In this document: positions 43,165-52,970 of the stretch, piece by piece
How the letters are laid out: each line of letters begins with the position of its first letter
Numbering within the stretch: the first letter of the stretch is position 1
Assembly (NCBI RefSeq): GCF_030116705.1
Contig: NZ_JAOTIK010000001.1
Location: 1-64,000 of the forward strand
Origin: Streptomyces sp. ML-6
GTDB lineage: Bacteria > Actinomycetota > Actinomycetes > Streptomycetales > Streptomycetaceae
Direction of reading: 5' to 3'
Length of the DNA stretch: 64,000 nucleotides
Position numbers and translations under genes: made by a program
Notes under the pieces: generated by a model
Told to the model about the DNA's origin: nothing
The model's database searches: none
The model's input: only the letters and a program-made list of their open reading frames with translations

Positions 43165-43902
43165 TCAGCCGACTATGTCGTAGCAGGCCCGGGCCCGGGT
43201 GAAACGGCCAGCGGCCAGGTCGTCCCGGCGAATCACCCAGTGGACCCTGCCCAGAAGATCACCGTCGTTCGCCCCGATCTCCGCGAGCAGCACCCAGTCG
43301 TCCGGGCCGTGGTCGTAGTCCGTGACGGGATCGTTGTTCCAGACCCAGGGGTAGCCGCCTATCTGCACCGATCCGCTCGTCTGTACATCGTCGGAGGTTT
43401 CCCACCACACCTCGCCCAGCTCCTCACCGTGCGGGAACTCCTCGGTGTAGTCGCCGTGGTTGGGCAGCGAGGGATCGATCACCAGATAGAGATCACGGGC
43501 CGAGTGGACCTGTGGCGGCCACTCATCGCCCGGACCGCGTCTGGAGACTGGCCTGCCAGCCGGGACATAGAGGAGCCGGGACCAGTCGCGTCGTGTCCAC
43601 GGGTTAGATTCAGATGTGTCCGCGAAGAAGAGCAGCGTGCCGTCCTTCGGCAACGGGAGGTCCGTCGCGCCCGGTGGGATGGCCGCGAGGTCGACCGAGG
43701 CGAGGAACGGCAAGTCCGGCACGGGCTCGTCCTCGGGCATCGGCGGCAGCCCGCCGAGCTGTCCGACCACCGGGCCGTGACTCGGCTTTCCTGCGCCCAG
43801 CATTGCGCATGGACGGACTGTTGTATCGAGCCACCGCTCGACCTCGTCCTGGGGTATGCCCTGGTCGCGGGCTAGGTCGCGGAACGGATCCATCGATCTC
43901 AT
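43165..43902 (-). CDS. YwqG/DUF1963-like protein
   Basis: This 245-aa protein starts at ATG 43902 (another at 43893). Conserved features of the DUF1963 (YwqG) family are visible: GGLPPMPEDEP with a substrate-pocket look, LPFLASVDLAAIP, GTLLFFADT, SRLLYVP, QIGGYPWVWNND and DWVLLAEIGANDG. The family is cytosolic with unknown biochemical function. It is standalone; no operon partner. The upstream stretch 43903-44363 holds only short ORFs without protein-like features. Confidence 0.75.
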   Translation of the reverse strand: MRSMDPFRDLARDQGIPQDEVERWLDTTVRPCAMLGAGKPSHGPVVGQLGGLPPMPEDEPVPDLPFLASVDLAAIPPGATDLPLPKDGTLLFFADTSESNPWTRRDWSRLLYVPAGRPVSRRGPGDEWPPQVHSARDLYLVIDPSLPNHGDYTEEFPHGEELGEVWWETSDDVQTSGSVQIGGYPWVWNNDPVTDYDHGPDDWVLLAEIGANDGDLLGRVHWVIRRDDLAAGRFTRARACYDIVG

Positions 43903-44363
43903 ATTCACAGAATATCCAGGGGCGATCATTGTCCGCCTACCAGGCGGCCGCACCGATCAATCCGAGTGGCCTCCGTTGCCACCCAGGTTCGCAACCATGC
44001 GCCACAGTCCCGGCCAGCAAGAAAGTCACACGTCGGTGCACCGGAAGTGGACGAGGAAGGTGCGGAGCGACACAGCGGGACATCAGGGCCTCTTATCCTC
44101 GACTGACTCGACATCACCGAGATGTTCAAGAGGCCCTGCTGCTATGCACGGCTGAGCCTTGATTGCCTGAACGAGACCCGCTTGGAGGACGGTTCGAGCA
44201 AGTCCCCTGCCTTCCGGTTTGGGAATCGCTTCTCAAGCCACTGTTCGAAGACCACGCCAAACACCTGGCCACGGCAATCGACAACCGCTCACGACACTGC
44301 CGGTGACAACTACCTTGCTTCGACTCATCGGCAGCTGTAATGCCGGGGTCAGGAATTTCTTTT

Positions 44364-44930
44364 TCAGTAGGAAATATCGACGTATTCGATACTTGTGAAT
44401 TCCATTTCCAGGTCCTGGGTGCGGTGTCCGCCGTCCTGAAAATAGATTTTTTGATTCCGTCGGCGATCACTTTGTTCGGTGTCTGGTCGCCGATGCCCTG
44501 CCGTGCATCGAAGAGGCGCCTGGCGTAGTGGACGGTGAGGCGGCGCTGGCGGCCTTCGTCGGTGGTGCCGACGGGGACCCGGTAGCCGAAGGTGGCGCGG
44601 GTCTCGATGGTGATGCCGGTACTGGTCGCGGCCCGTTTCTTCGCCCGCCGGCGGATCCTGGGCTGCCACCGGGCCCGGACCGCGGTCTCGATCCGGGCCG
44701 CGATGTTCTTCGGCGGGTTCTTGCGCTGGCCCTTGCGGTAGCGCTCGACGGAACGCTGGATGATGCCGAGTTCGGCGGCGACGGCCCTGGTCCGTCTTGA
44801 GCTGCTTCACCAGGAAGTTGGCCTGGGCGGGCGGGGCGGCGGTGAACGTCTCCTGGGCGGTGCGCTCGATCGCGTCGACGACCAGGACGTCGTCGGCATC
44901 CGCGGTGCCCGGCCGGATGCTGCGTGCCAC
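44364..44930 (-). pseudogene. tpg: Tpg-like telomere terminal protein gene, frameshifted
   Basis: The start is GTG 44930 behind GGAGAG. The three parts together match Streptomyces terminal protein Tpg: N-terminal RTAQETFTAAPPAQANFLVKQLK, middle AVAAELGIIQRSVERYRKGQ and NPPKNIAARIETAVRARWQP (an HTH with DNA-binding helix), then ATFGYRVPVGTTDEGRQRRL, and C-terminal IYFQDGGHRTQDLEMEFTSIEYVD. The middle lies in a different frame. One shift is near 44795 (one base too many) and one at an A6 run near 44455 (one base too few). Tpg caps linear replicon ends. No tap gene is next to it. Confidence 0.75.
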
Positions 44931-45727
44931 GGCTACTCTCCTTCGTCCAGCGACGCGTCATGCCCGTGTAGGTTCTCAACTTCAGTGTCAGGCGCCGACC
45001 CTGTGACCTGGATGTTTCCCTTGAGTCTCACGATGTGTCGGCAGGCGGCTGTCTCAGATCGGTGTCATTTCCTCAGGCCGTCCAGCAGGCTGCAACGCGG
45101 TCCGGGGCGTTACGAACCTGCATCGGCAACCATCCGTTCCACCCACTCACACACCTTCACTGCTCGCTCGATACGGCTGACGGTGTCCTTCAATGTAGAG
45201 GTTCACCTCCCCAGTAGTTCTCGCTGGAGTGCGGCGATTTTCCCCCTCGCCGAGATGGGCCGACTGATGAGGAGATGGGTGGGGGTCGGAGAAGCGGCGG
45301 CAGGCCGGTGCTTCTGGTAGTCGGACGGGCTGATCGTTCGAGTTGAGCAACCGATCGCGTGGGTGACCGCCGGTCTGCCGACCGGCGCGGTCCAGCCGTC
45401 GCCAGCACTGCCAACGATATGGCGAGTCGACACTTCGGCTGATCAGTGGAGACCCCACCGACTGAGACTGTGCCAGGCGGTCTGAGACCGTACAGTTCCT
45501 GTTGACGTGCAGCGCAGGTTGCGCGGACACGCCGTTGCACTTTGCGTGATCTCGGCTGTGTCGCTGCGGTCGCGAAAAGCAGGTTGCACACGAACGTCCC
45601 GAGCGTCGTCGCCGACAAGCGCCTGCGGTACTACGGACGGGATGATCAGCCCATAATTGGAGTCAGTGCCGAGCGACCCGGCGCACCGCACCCGCCCCGG
45701 GTGCACTCACCGCGATCGGAGAGCACC
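44931..45727. other. Stretch without a supported gene
   Basis: About 800 bp between the tpg relic and the 45728 gene. Several short ORFs exist on both strands but none has domain-like sequence, a good start and consistent codon bias. It probably contains the promoters of both flanking genes and decayed DNA. Confidence 0.4.
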
Positions 45728-46969
45728 GTGAAGAACAGGGCGTTGTGGCGTGTAGTTGACAGCGAGAGTGGCAGCCAGTCCATCGTCAGCACGCCCTCCG
45801 AGGCGGTCGCGTTCGTCAACAGCCGGTTCGCCACCGATGACGACGACGAGCCGTTCAGCATCACCGAGGTCGGTCCTCTCCTTCCGAAGCCGCTCGGGGT
45901 CATCACCGCATGGGCCGCCGAGAAGGACGGCGAGGGAACCGACGGGCGTACTACCCCGATCACCATCAGGCCGGTTGTGACGGACAACGCCAGCGAGTGC
46001 GATGACGTCGTGCTCTGGGGCGACGTGTACGTCTCCTGGGACCACGACATGTACACCGTTGAGGGGCCGGACGGCTCCGAGTATAGCGAGGCTTACAGCG
46101 CAGCCGAACTGAGCGAGATCCTCGACGAGTACGCCGGCGACTACGAGTACGCGCCTGAAGGGCCCGACAGCCACAGGTGGCCGAAACCGGAAGAGTTGAT
46201 CACCTACGGCGCCCAGGAGTGTGCCAAGCGGTTCGGGCACCTCGACGACGACGCCTTGCTGTGGCTCGCTGCCACCCGCATCACGCTCGCCGTGTGGCGC
46301 AACACACCCGTCGAGAACTGGCACGCCGGGAAGAGTCCGCTGCACGACGGCACGATGATGCGGATCAACACGGCAACCACCCGACTCGTGCGCTCAATGC
46401 TGTCGTTCGACCATGTCAACTGGATCGATCTCGGTCTCGCGATCGTCAACCCGTCCCGGGTTCTACCGACCGGGCAGTCCGTGCTCGAGCTCGGGCTGGC
46501 CTGCCACAACCCTGACGACCCGGCGCACGAGGTTGATCCGCGCGAAGAACTCGCGGAGATGGCACAGGACGCGATCGCTTGGGGGCGAACGTACCGCCTT
46601 CGCGAGAAGGAGTTCGGCCTGCGAACCCTGATCGAATACTTCTGCGCGTTCGACAACGGCTGGTTCGGAGCACCGAGTTGGGAGCGCATCGTCGATCGGT
46701 TCCTTACAGCTGTCAACAACCGGGAGAATGCGCACTGGCGCATGCACCGGGACGAGCCTTGGTTCGACGAGTGGTTCACCAACCGCCCGGCCGACATTGC
46801 GGACACCACGGAACTTCGTCGGCTGCTCCATGCCGGGCCCGACCTGCTGTCCGAGGAGGCCGCCGAATGGTGCGTGGAAGGTGCCATCGGCTACATCTGC
46901 CAGGACGACCACGCGAACGGCTGCCCGCGGTGCGATATCCCGCTGGCAACGGAGTCCCCAAACGAGTGA
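45728..46969 (+). CDS. Hypothetical acidic protein
   Basis: This 413-aa protein starts at GTG 45728 with GGAGAG upstream; the frame is open from 45542, but that N-terminal extension looks non-coding. It is acidic. N-terminal WRVVDSESGSQSIVSTPSEAVAF, a Trp/Tyr/Asp-rich middle (DVYVSWDHDMYTVEGPDGSEY) and a helical C-terminal region with EWCVEGAIGYICQDDHANGCPRCDIPL, which has a Cys pair. No family was recognised. GC is slightly lower than in its neighbours. No operon partner. Confidence 0.6.
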   Translation: MKNRALWRVVDSESGSQSIVSTPSEAVAFVNSRFATDDDDEPFSITEVGPLLPKPLGVITAWAAEKDGEGTDGRTTPITIRPVVTDNASECDDVVLWGDVYVSWDHDMYTVEGPDGSEYSEAYSAAELSEILDEYAGDYEYAPEGPDSHRWPKPEELITYGAQECAKRFGHLDDDALLWLAATRITLAVWRNTPVENWHAGKSPLHDGTMMRINTATTRLVRSMLSFDHVNWIDLGLAIVNPSRVLPTGQSVLELGLACHNPDDPAHEVDPREELAEMAQDAIAWGRTYRLREKEFGLRTLIEYFCAFDNGWFGAPSWERIVDRFLTAVNNRENAHWRMHRDEPWFDEWFTNRPADIADTTELRRLLHAGPDLLSEEAAEWCVEGAIGYICQDDHANGCPRCDIPLATESPNE

Positions 46970-47149
46970 ACGTGGGCAGCCTCCTCCGCGAGCACTACGT
47001 TTGCATCCGCGTGAGGCGCACATGTCCTGTCGCGTTGGGCTTGTCTGTGGATCTTGCGCTGAGCTGCGGGGTTGCCAGGTTCGACGAGAACGCCCGGCCC
47101 CGGACTCTCAGCGCATCTGGTTTCTGCGGAATCCACGGCGGGTTCGTGA

Positions 47150-47887
47150 TCACCAGGGGACGACGCCGTCGTCCTCGAAGAACGAACCGGTCGGGCCGCC
47201 GTCGGGCAGCGTGGCGAGCCGGATCGCCGTGGTCGCACCCTGTTCAGGGGTACGGGGCCCTTGGAAGCCCGTGAAGTCGGTCGCGACCAGACCCGGGCAG
47301 GCGGCGTTGATCAGGATGCCCGTACCGGCGAACTGCCGGGCGTACTGCACGGTGAGGGCGTTGAGGAACGACTTCGACGGCGCGTAGGCCGCCATGATCG
47401 GGCCGATCTCGAGGTCCGGGTCCGATTGCCGGGTCAGGGAACCGACGCTGCTGGAGACGTTGACGATGCGTGGCGAGGCCGAACGCCGCAACAACGGCAG
47501 CATCGCGTTGGTGACCCGGACGACACCCATGACGTTGGTGTCCACGACCGTGCGAAGCACCTCCAGGTCGAGTGCGGTCGGGTCCTGCACCCACCCCGGG
47601 CCCATCTCGCCCGAGATGCCGGCATTGTTGACCAGGGCATCCAGACGCCCGGCCAGCCGTTCGATCAGTTCCGCGGCATCAGTGACGCTCCGGTCGTCGG
47701 TCACGTCCAGCGGTACCCCGAACGCGTCCACGCCGACGGCGCGCAGCTTCCCGACGGCGGTTTCGCGCCGGGCCGCGTCACGGGCTCCCACGCCCACGCG
47801 GTACCCGAGGCCACCCAGCCCGGCCGCGATCTCGTATCCGATGCCCTTGTTCGCGCCGGTCACCAGCGTAATCATCGTTTCGCTCAT
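47150..47887 (-). CDS. SDR family NAD(P)-dependent oxidoreductase
   Basis: This 245-aa classical short-chain dehydrogenase has a TGANKGIG cofactor loop at residues 10-17, DVTDDRS, NNAGISG near 87, the catalytic Ser in IVNVSSSVGSL, and the YAPSKSF Tyr-x3-Lys. It ends TGSFFEDDGVVPW. Substrate unknown; probably a carbonyl or alcohol. It starts at ATG 47887 and is divergent from a LysR regulator 92 bp away, the usual arrangement for LysR control. Confidence 0.9.
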   Translation of the reverse strand: MSETMITLVTGANKGIGYEIAAGLGGLGYRVGVGARDAARRETAVGKLRAVGVDAFGVPLDVTDDRSVTDAAELIERLAGRLDALVNNAGISGEMGPGWVQDPTALDLEVLRTVVDTNVMGVVRVTNAMLPLLRRSASPRIVNVSSSVGSLTRQSDPDLEIGPIMAAYAPSKSFLNALTVQYARQFAGTGILINAACPGLVATDFTGFQGPRTPEQGATTAIRLATLPDGGPTGSFFEDDGVVPW

Positions 47888-47979
47888 GCCGATGATGTTG
47901 GCTCGCGGACGAGTGGCGCGGCCAACACCGATACGGTGTCCTGTCATACCTTCCGGGTATCACCGCGTATGCTGCGGCC

Positions 47980-48882
47980 GTGGACACCCTGGAGACCCGC
48001 GAGTTGAGGTACTTCGTGGCTGTCGCCGAGGAACTGCACTTCGGACGCGCCGCCGAGCGTCTCGGCATGGCCCAGCCGCCGCTGTCGCGGGCGATCCAGC
48101 AGCTCGAACGGCGCCTCGGGGTCCGCCTGTTGCAGCGCAACCGCCGCGGTGTCCTCCTGACCGGTGCCGGAGAAGTGCTGTTGCGCGAGGGCCTGGCGGC
48201 CCTCGACGCGACCGCTGCCGCTGCTCGCCGCACCCGGCGCGCGGGCGGTGCCGACAGCCCTGGCGGCCCCCACGGCCGGCTGGTCCTTGCGGTGAAGGCC
48301 GCCGCGTCGCACGAACTGCTGCGGAAGCTCCTCGACGCCTACGCGGTCGAGCCCGGCAGTGCCGAGATCGAGGTGCTGCTGTGCGGTCTGTGCGAGCAGG
48401 AAGAGTTGCTGCGCGACGGACGTGCCGATGTCGCGCTCATGCACGCACCGTGGAACTCCCTCGCGGGGTTCGACAGCGAGGCGCTGACGACCGAAGGGCA
48501 GATCGCCATCCTGCCCGCCGGGCACCCGCTCGCCGCCCGCGAGACCTTGTCCCTGGCCGATGTCAGGGACGTCCCGGATCTGCCGCTCGCCCGCTGGCCC
48601 ACCCACGGCACCTACGCACCCGGTCCGGGCCCCGAGATCCACAACCAGACGCAACTGGCTCAGTTGATCGCTCTCGGACGCACCGTGGCGGTCGTCCCCG
48701 ACTCCGCTCGCTCCTGGCTGTGGGCCGAGCACACGGCCGTCCCCTTGACCGACGCACCTCCCGTCGTGACCCACATCGCCTGGCCCGCGCACAGCCGCTC
48801 CCTCGCCCTGGCCGACCTGGTCCGCACGGCTGCGCGGCTATGGACAGGTCCTGCCGCGAACGCCCGGAATGCGAAACGGTGA
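47980..48882 (+). CDS. LysR family transcriptional regulator
   Basis: This 300-aa protein starts at GTG 47980. The N-terminal winged HTH is textbook: ELRYFVAVAEELHFGRAAERLGMAQPPLSRAIQQLERRLGVRLLQ. The effector domain includes ELLRDGRADVALMHAPW and GQIAILPAGHPLAARETL. It very likely controls the divergent SDR gene and itself through the 92-bp intergenic region (47888-47979). Confidence 0.9.
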   Translation: MDTLETRELRYFVAVAEELHFGRAAERLGMAQPPLSRAIQQLERRLGVRLLQRNRRGVLLTGAGEVLLREGLAALDATAAAARRTRRAGGADSPGGPHGRLVLAVKAAASHELLRKLLDAYAVEPGSAEIEVLLCGLCEQEELLRDGRADVALMHAPWNSLAGFDSEALTTEGQIAILPAGHPLAARETLSLADVRDVPDLPLARWPTHGTYAPGPGPEIHNQTQLAQLIALGRTVAVVPDSARSWLWAEHTAVPLTDAPPVVTHIAWPAHSRSLALADLVRTAARLWTGPAANARNAKR

Positions 48883-49039
48883 GAATCCGACAACACGGAT
48901 GAGATCCGGTGAGAATTCGTCAGCTTCGGTGCGACCGGACAGCACACGCCGGACCTGAGGCAAGGCCACCCGAACAAGTGACGACAGTGGCCAGCGGTTC
49001 TCAATCTGAAGTTCCCCCCGGGGCCTGGACAGCGGGTGT

Positions 49040-49213
49040 TTACGCTGCGGGGGTGAGGTCCTGCCTGAGCAAGGTTCTCGTTTCGAGCGGGGTGACGTAC
49101 CCGTACTCGGGATGCCTGCGGAGTCGGCTGCGGTTGTACTCGATCTCGATGTAACGGAAGACGTCGGCCCGGGCAGCCTCGCGGGTCTCCCAGACGGTGG
49201 TACCGATCTCGGG
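49040..49213 (-). pseudogene. 3' fragment of an IS3-family OrfB
   Basis: The minus-strand frame reads VWETREAARADVFRYIEIEY, NRSRLRRHPEYGYVTPLE and ends LTPAA-stop at 49040-49042. This is the typical C-terminus of an IS3-type integrase and differs from the two complete IS3 copies in this window. It is cut by the IS4-type element that starts at 49211-49217; the rest of the gene is not on the other side. Confidence 0.75.
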
Positions 49214-49216
49214 CCC

Positions 49217-51019
49217 TGACCCAAGGCCGGGTAGTTAACGTTTTCGCAGGTCATGCGCGCCAGTTGAAAGATTTCCGACGCAAGAGCAACGGAGCTCGTT
49301 GGTACAGGCAGTCGTCCAAGACAGCTTGTACTCGAGGAGCTCCGTTGCCGTTTCATCATGTCCTGCCGGCCTCGGTGATGGCCATCACCCGTACGGTCAC
49401 AGTGGCCGCGGGCCGGTTCGCGCCCGGGCGTCTGGGCGAGTTGACGCCCGTCGTGCCGTTCGAGCTCATCGACGCGGTCCTGGCGGAGACCCGCTCGGTG
49501 CAGAGACGACTGCGCGATCTTCCTTCGCGGGTCGGGATCTACTTCCTGCTCGCGATGTGTCTGTTCCCTGAAGTCGGCTACCGGCTGGTCTGGGACAAGC
49601 TGACGGCCGGGCTGGCCGAAGTGCCGGTGGCCTCCCCCACGCCGAAGGCCCTGCGTGATCTGCGCCGACGACTGGGCAGTGCGCCGGTGCGGGCGTTATT
49701 CGAGGTTCTCGCGGGGCCTCTGGCACGGCCGACGACACCCGGTGTGCGGTTCGGGCCGTACCGGACTGTGTCATTCGACGGCTGCAGTTCGCAGAAGGTC
49801 CCCGACTCCGGGCGAAACAGGGCCTGGCTGGGGCGAACCTCCCATCACGGCTATCCCACACTGGAGTTGATGACGCTGGTCGAGACCGGGACACGGGCCC
49901 TGATCGGCGCAGTGTTCGGACCCACCGCCGAGGGCGAGACCAGCTATGCCTCGCGCCTGCTGCATCTGCTGCGGCCGGACATGCTCGTCCTGTGGGACAA
50001 GGGCTTCGACGGCAACGACTTCCTCGCTTCCGTCACCGCGACCCGCGCCCAGTTCCTGGGCCGACTCCGCAGCAACCGGCGTACCCCCGTCCTGACACGT
50101 CTCGCCGACGGCTCATACCTGTCGGTGATCGCCGCCGTGAAGGTACGTGTGATCGACGCGAACATCACGGTGACCTGCGCGGACGGCACCGTTTTCACCG
50201 GCTCCTACAGGCTGGTCACCACTCTGACCGACGCCCGCCGATACCCGGCGGCCGCGCTGGTGGGCCTCTACCACCAGCGGTGGGAACACGAATCTGCGTA
50301 CTACGCGCTCCGCCACACGATCACGAACGGGCGCGTCCTGCGCTCGGGCGACCCGGCCGGCGTCGAACAGGAGATGTGGGCCCTTCTCACCCTCTACCAG
50401 GCCCTGCGCACCATGATGGTCGAGGCCGCCGAGTCGCTGCCCGGCACCGATCCGGACCGCTGCTGCTTCACCATCGCGCTCCAGACCGCCCGCGACCAGG
50501 TCGTCCAGGCCGCCGCCGTCATCACCGACCCCGCCGATGTCGGCCGCGTCGGGCTGATCGGGCACCGGATCCTGGCCCGTCTCCTGCCGCCCCGACGGCA
50601 GCGCGTCAGCACCCGCAAGGTCAAGTCACCGATGTCCCGTTACAGCACCCGCCATGACGACGGCAGGCCCGACACCAGCCGCACGATCACCGGTCTCGAC
50701 ATCAGCGTCCTCGAACCTCGCGAACCGCACCCTCAACTCCCCGCCATCTCCCGCGACGACCGGCACACAGCCCTCGCCGAGCGCCGACGTCACCGGATCC
50801 TGGGCCTGCTCGAGGAAAACCCCACCCGCCTCTGGCGCCCCCGTGACATCGCTTCCCACTTCGGCGACATCACCATGGAGACCATGTATCGGCAGCTCTC
50901 CAGATGGGCCGAGACCGGCCTCATCCACAAACTTGGCCCCGGCCTCTACGCCGCCACTGCATGGACCCCAACACCCCTTGCGTGACCTGCGAAAACGTTA
51001 ACTACCCGGCCTTGGGTCA
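49217..51019 (+). mobile_element. IS4-family insertion sequence with about 40-bp perfect inverted repeats
   Basis: The inverted repeats 49214-49253 and 50983-51022 are exact over 40 bp and contain GTTAACGTTTTCGCAGG. GGGCCC flanks both ends (49211-49216 and 51020-51025). Because it is self-complementary, it can be read either as a 6-bp target duplication or as an extension of the repeats. The element holds one transposase gene and separates an IS3 relic from the MFS gene. Confidence 0.85.
49345..50985 (+). CDS. IS4-family transposase
   Basis: The most likely start is TTG 49345 behind GAGGAG (546 aa); the frame is open from 49264. N-terminal FHHVLPASVMAITRTVTVA, then the DDE core: SFDGCSSQKVPDS, MLVLWDKGFDGNDFL and YHQRWEHESAYYALRHT (YREK-like signature with catalytic Glu). 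A C-terminal winged-helix-like tail RRHRILGLLEENPTRLWRPRDIASHFGD is present. It is intact. Confidence 0.85.
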   Translation: MPFHHVLPASVMAITRTVTVAAGRFAPGRLGELTPVVPFELIDAVLAETRSVQRRLRDLPSRVGIYFLLAMCLFPEVGYRLVWDKLTAGLAEVPVASPTPKALRDLRRRLGSAPVRALFEVLAGPLARPTTPGVRFGPYRTVSFDGCSSQKVPDSGRNRAWLGRTSHHGYPTLELMTLVETGTRALIGAVFGPTAEGETSYASRLLHLLRPDMLVLWDKGFDGNDFLASVTATRAQFLGRLRSNRRTPVLTRLADGSYLSVIAAVKVRVIDANITVTCADGTVFTGSYRLVTTLTDARRYPAAALVGLYHQRWEHESAYYALRHTITNGRVLRSGDPAGVEQEMWALLTLYQALRTMMVEAAESLPGTDPDRCCFTIALQTARDQVVQAAAVITDPADVGRVGLIGHRILARLLPPRRQRVSTRKVKSPMSRYSTRHDDGRPDTSRTITGLDISVLEPREPHPQLPAISRDDRHTALAERRRHRILGLLEENPTRLWRPRDIASHFGDITMETMYRQLSRWAETGLIHKLGPGLYAATAWTPTPLA

Positions 51020-51036
51020 GGGCCCGTCTCTCGGCG

Positions 51037-52227
51037 TCAGGCAGGGGCGCGTCGGAGGATCACGACGGGGAGAAGCAGTACTGCGCCCGCGACGACCGCG
51101 ACCCAGAATCCGTTGCCCGCGCCGAGCCCGTCGATCACGGGCCCGGCGGCTGCGGGACCGATCGCGGTGCCGAGGCTCAATCCCGCGGTCGCCCACGTGA
51201 GGGCCTCGGTGAGTGAAGCCTGTGGGACATTCTTCTCGATGAGGCGGGAGCTGAGAATCATGGTGGGGGCGAAGAAGACTCCGGCGACCAGGACCGTGGC
51301 GGACAGTGCGCCGATCGATCCGGCGAACACCATGGGTACGGTGGTCAGCGCGGTGGCTATGAGGCCGGCCCGCAGGAGTTCGTCGATCGGGCGCGTGATC
51401 ACCCTGCTGCCGAACACGAAGCCCGAGAGGCATGATCCTGCCGCGTAGGCGGACAGCACGATGCTCGCCAGTGCCGTGTTGCCCCCGGCCTCGGCAAACG
51501 CGACGGAGACGACATCAACGGTGCCGATGATCACTCCCATTGCCGCCATGGCGACCGCCACGAGGGCCACGGTCGGATCCGAGAGAACCCGGAGCAATCC
51601 CGAACCGTTCAGCTTTTCACCGGGCAGTGTCCCGGTGATCGGCGGCTCGGTGCGGCGCTGCGCGGTCAGCCACAACGTTCCCGCCAGCGAGAAGATGCTC
51701 GCGGCGACAAGTCCCGCCTGGGGGAACAGGGCGATGCCGAGACCTATGGAGAGGGGAGGCCCAAGGATGAAACAGAGCTCGTCGAGCACGGTCTCCCAGG
51801 AGTACGCAGTGTGTATGTCGTCCGTGTCACGAAGAATGTGACTCCAGCGGGATCGCACCAACGCCGGGGCGCTCGGGGTCACTCCGGCCAGCAGGGCGAA
51901 GACGAACAGGAGGACCTCGGGCCCGTCGGAGGCCGAGGCGGCAGCCATCGCCCAGATCCAGGCGGTGCCGAAGAGCGCGACGGGGACGACGACGCGACCC
52001 TGCCCGTACCGGTCGACGAGGCGGGCCACCTGTGGTGAGGCCACAGCGGCGACCAGGGTGTAGCAGGCGGCCAGCGCACCTGCCAGGGCGTAGCTGCCGT
52101 GGGTCCGGGAGACCATCGTGATGATGCCAATACCGACCATGGACAACGGCATGCGCGCGAGCACACCGGCGGTGGTCATGGGGGTGGCACCGGGATGCCG
52201 GAACAGCGTCGCATAGCGAGTGAACAC
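51037..52227 (-). CDS. MFS transporter (drug/metabolite efflux type)
   Basis: This 396-aa protein has a preferred start at GTG 52227 behind GGAG. About 12 hydrophobic segments are visible, for example SMVGIGIITMVSRTHGSYALAG, VALFGTAWIWAMAAASA, TVALVAVAMAAMGVIIGTVDV and GFWVAVVAGAVLLLPVVIL. The motif RLVDRYGQGRV after TM2 fits MFS motif A. It is probably an inner-membrane exporter driven by the proton gradient. It is divergent from a TetR gene, with two operators between them. Its 3' end lies 15 bp from the IS4 repeat. Confidence 0.85.
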   Translation of the reverse strand: MFTRYATLFRHPGATPMTTAGVLARMPLSMVGIGIITMVSRTHGSYALAGALAACYTLVAAVASPQVARLVDRYGQGRVVVPVALFGTAWIWAMAAASASDGPEVLLFVFALLAGVTPSAPALVRSRWSHILRDTDDIHTAYSWETVLDELCFILGPPLSIGLGIALFPQAGLVAASIFSLAGTLWLTAQRRTEPPITGTLPGEKLNGSGLLRVLSDPTVALVAVAMAAMGVIIGTVDVVSVAFAEAGGNTALASIVLSAYAAGSCLSGFVFGSRVITRPIDELLRAGLIATALTTVPMVFAGSIGALSATVLVAGVFFAPTMILSSRLIEKNVPQASLTEALTWATAGLSLGTAIGPAAAGPVIDGLGAGNGFWVAVVAGAVLLLPVVILRRAPA

Positions 52228-52259
52228 GATTCTCCTGCCTGCCGATTGAACGCGAGCCA

Positions 52260-52316
52260 TTCACATACATCGCGTATGTGAAGGACGCTAATTGACATAC
52301 GCCGCGTATGTCAATT
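52260..52316. promoter_or_regulatory. Two TetR operators between MFS and tetR genes
   Basis: TTCACATAC-n5-GTATGTGAA (52260-52282) and AATTGACATAC-n5-GTATGTCAATT (52290-52316) share the core CATAC-n5-GTATG and sit 30 bp apart centre to centre in the 120-bp divergent promoter region. This is the expected layout for TetR repression of both genes. Confidence 0.85.
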
Positions 52317-52347
52317 ACGTTGTGCCTCACCGAGGGACGGAGGAGCC

Positions 52348-52944
52348 GTGGGGCGCAGGACCCGTGCGGAGATGCTGGACACCACCCGGCAAGCCCTGAT
52401 CGAGGCAGGCCGGCGCCACTTCGGCGAATTCGGCTACGCGGCGACGTCGATGGACGACCTGACGGCCTCGGCTTCGTTGACCAGGGGCGCGCTGTATCAC
52501 CATTTCGGCGGCAAGAGCGGTCTGCTGGCGGCTGTGGTGGAAGCGGTGGACGCCGAACTGGGTGTGAGCCTGGACGCCGCCGCGGCCGAAGCCCCGGACC
52601 CGTTGGGCGCTCTGACGGCCCGCTGTGTGGCCTATATCGAACTCACCCAGGCGCCGGACGTACAGCAGATCATCTTCCATGACGCCCCGGCCGTGCTGCC
52701 CGCTGCGGTCGAGTCGTCCACTGCTTCCTGCATCCGGTCGATCACCGACGCGATCGACCGCGCGCAACGCGCCGGGGACGTATCCGCACAGGTAAGCGCC
52801 TCGACCCTGGCCGTACTTCTCAACGGTGCACTGGTCGATGCCTCGCGCTGGGTCGCGGCCGGCCGCCCGGAGGATCACACGGCCCGGCAGACGGAAGCGA
52901 TCGCCGCGGCCCGTCTGATCGTCGCCCGTCTCGGCAGCCGGTGA
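52348..52944 (+). CDS. TetR family transcriptional regulator
   Basis: This 198-aa protein starts at GTG. N-terminal HTH: AGRRHFGEFGYAATSMDDLTASASLTRGALYHHFGGKSGLLAAV. The ligand-binding domain is helical (YIELTQAPDVQQIIFHDAPAVLP). It is divergent from the MFS exporter and almost surely represses it through the paired operators at 52260-52316, being released by a substrate of the pump. Confidence 0.9.
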   Translation: MGRRTRAEMLDTTRQALIEAGRRHFGEFGYAATSMDDLTASASLTRGALYHHFGGKSGLLAAVVEAVDAELGVSLDAAAAEAPDPLGALTARCVAYIELTQAPDVQQIIFHDAPAVLPAAVESSTASCIRSITDAIDRAQRAGDVSAQVSASTLAVLLNGALVDASRWVAAGRPEDHTARQTEAIAAARLIVARLGSR

Positions 52945-52970
52945 TGACCTCTCCGCTCCTGCCGGACCTC

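Noticed and set aside
43903..44363. Small ORFs between the DUF1963-like gene and the tpg relic
   Set aside because: Short plus- and minus-strand frames lack starts with ribosome sites and recognisable features; the minus frame beginning at 44470 is only the displaced part of tpg.
44760..45320. 186-aa plus-strand ORF after the tpg relic
   Set aside because: Its first half is antisense to tpg and the second half has no family features or good start.
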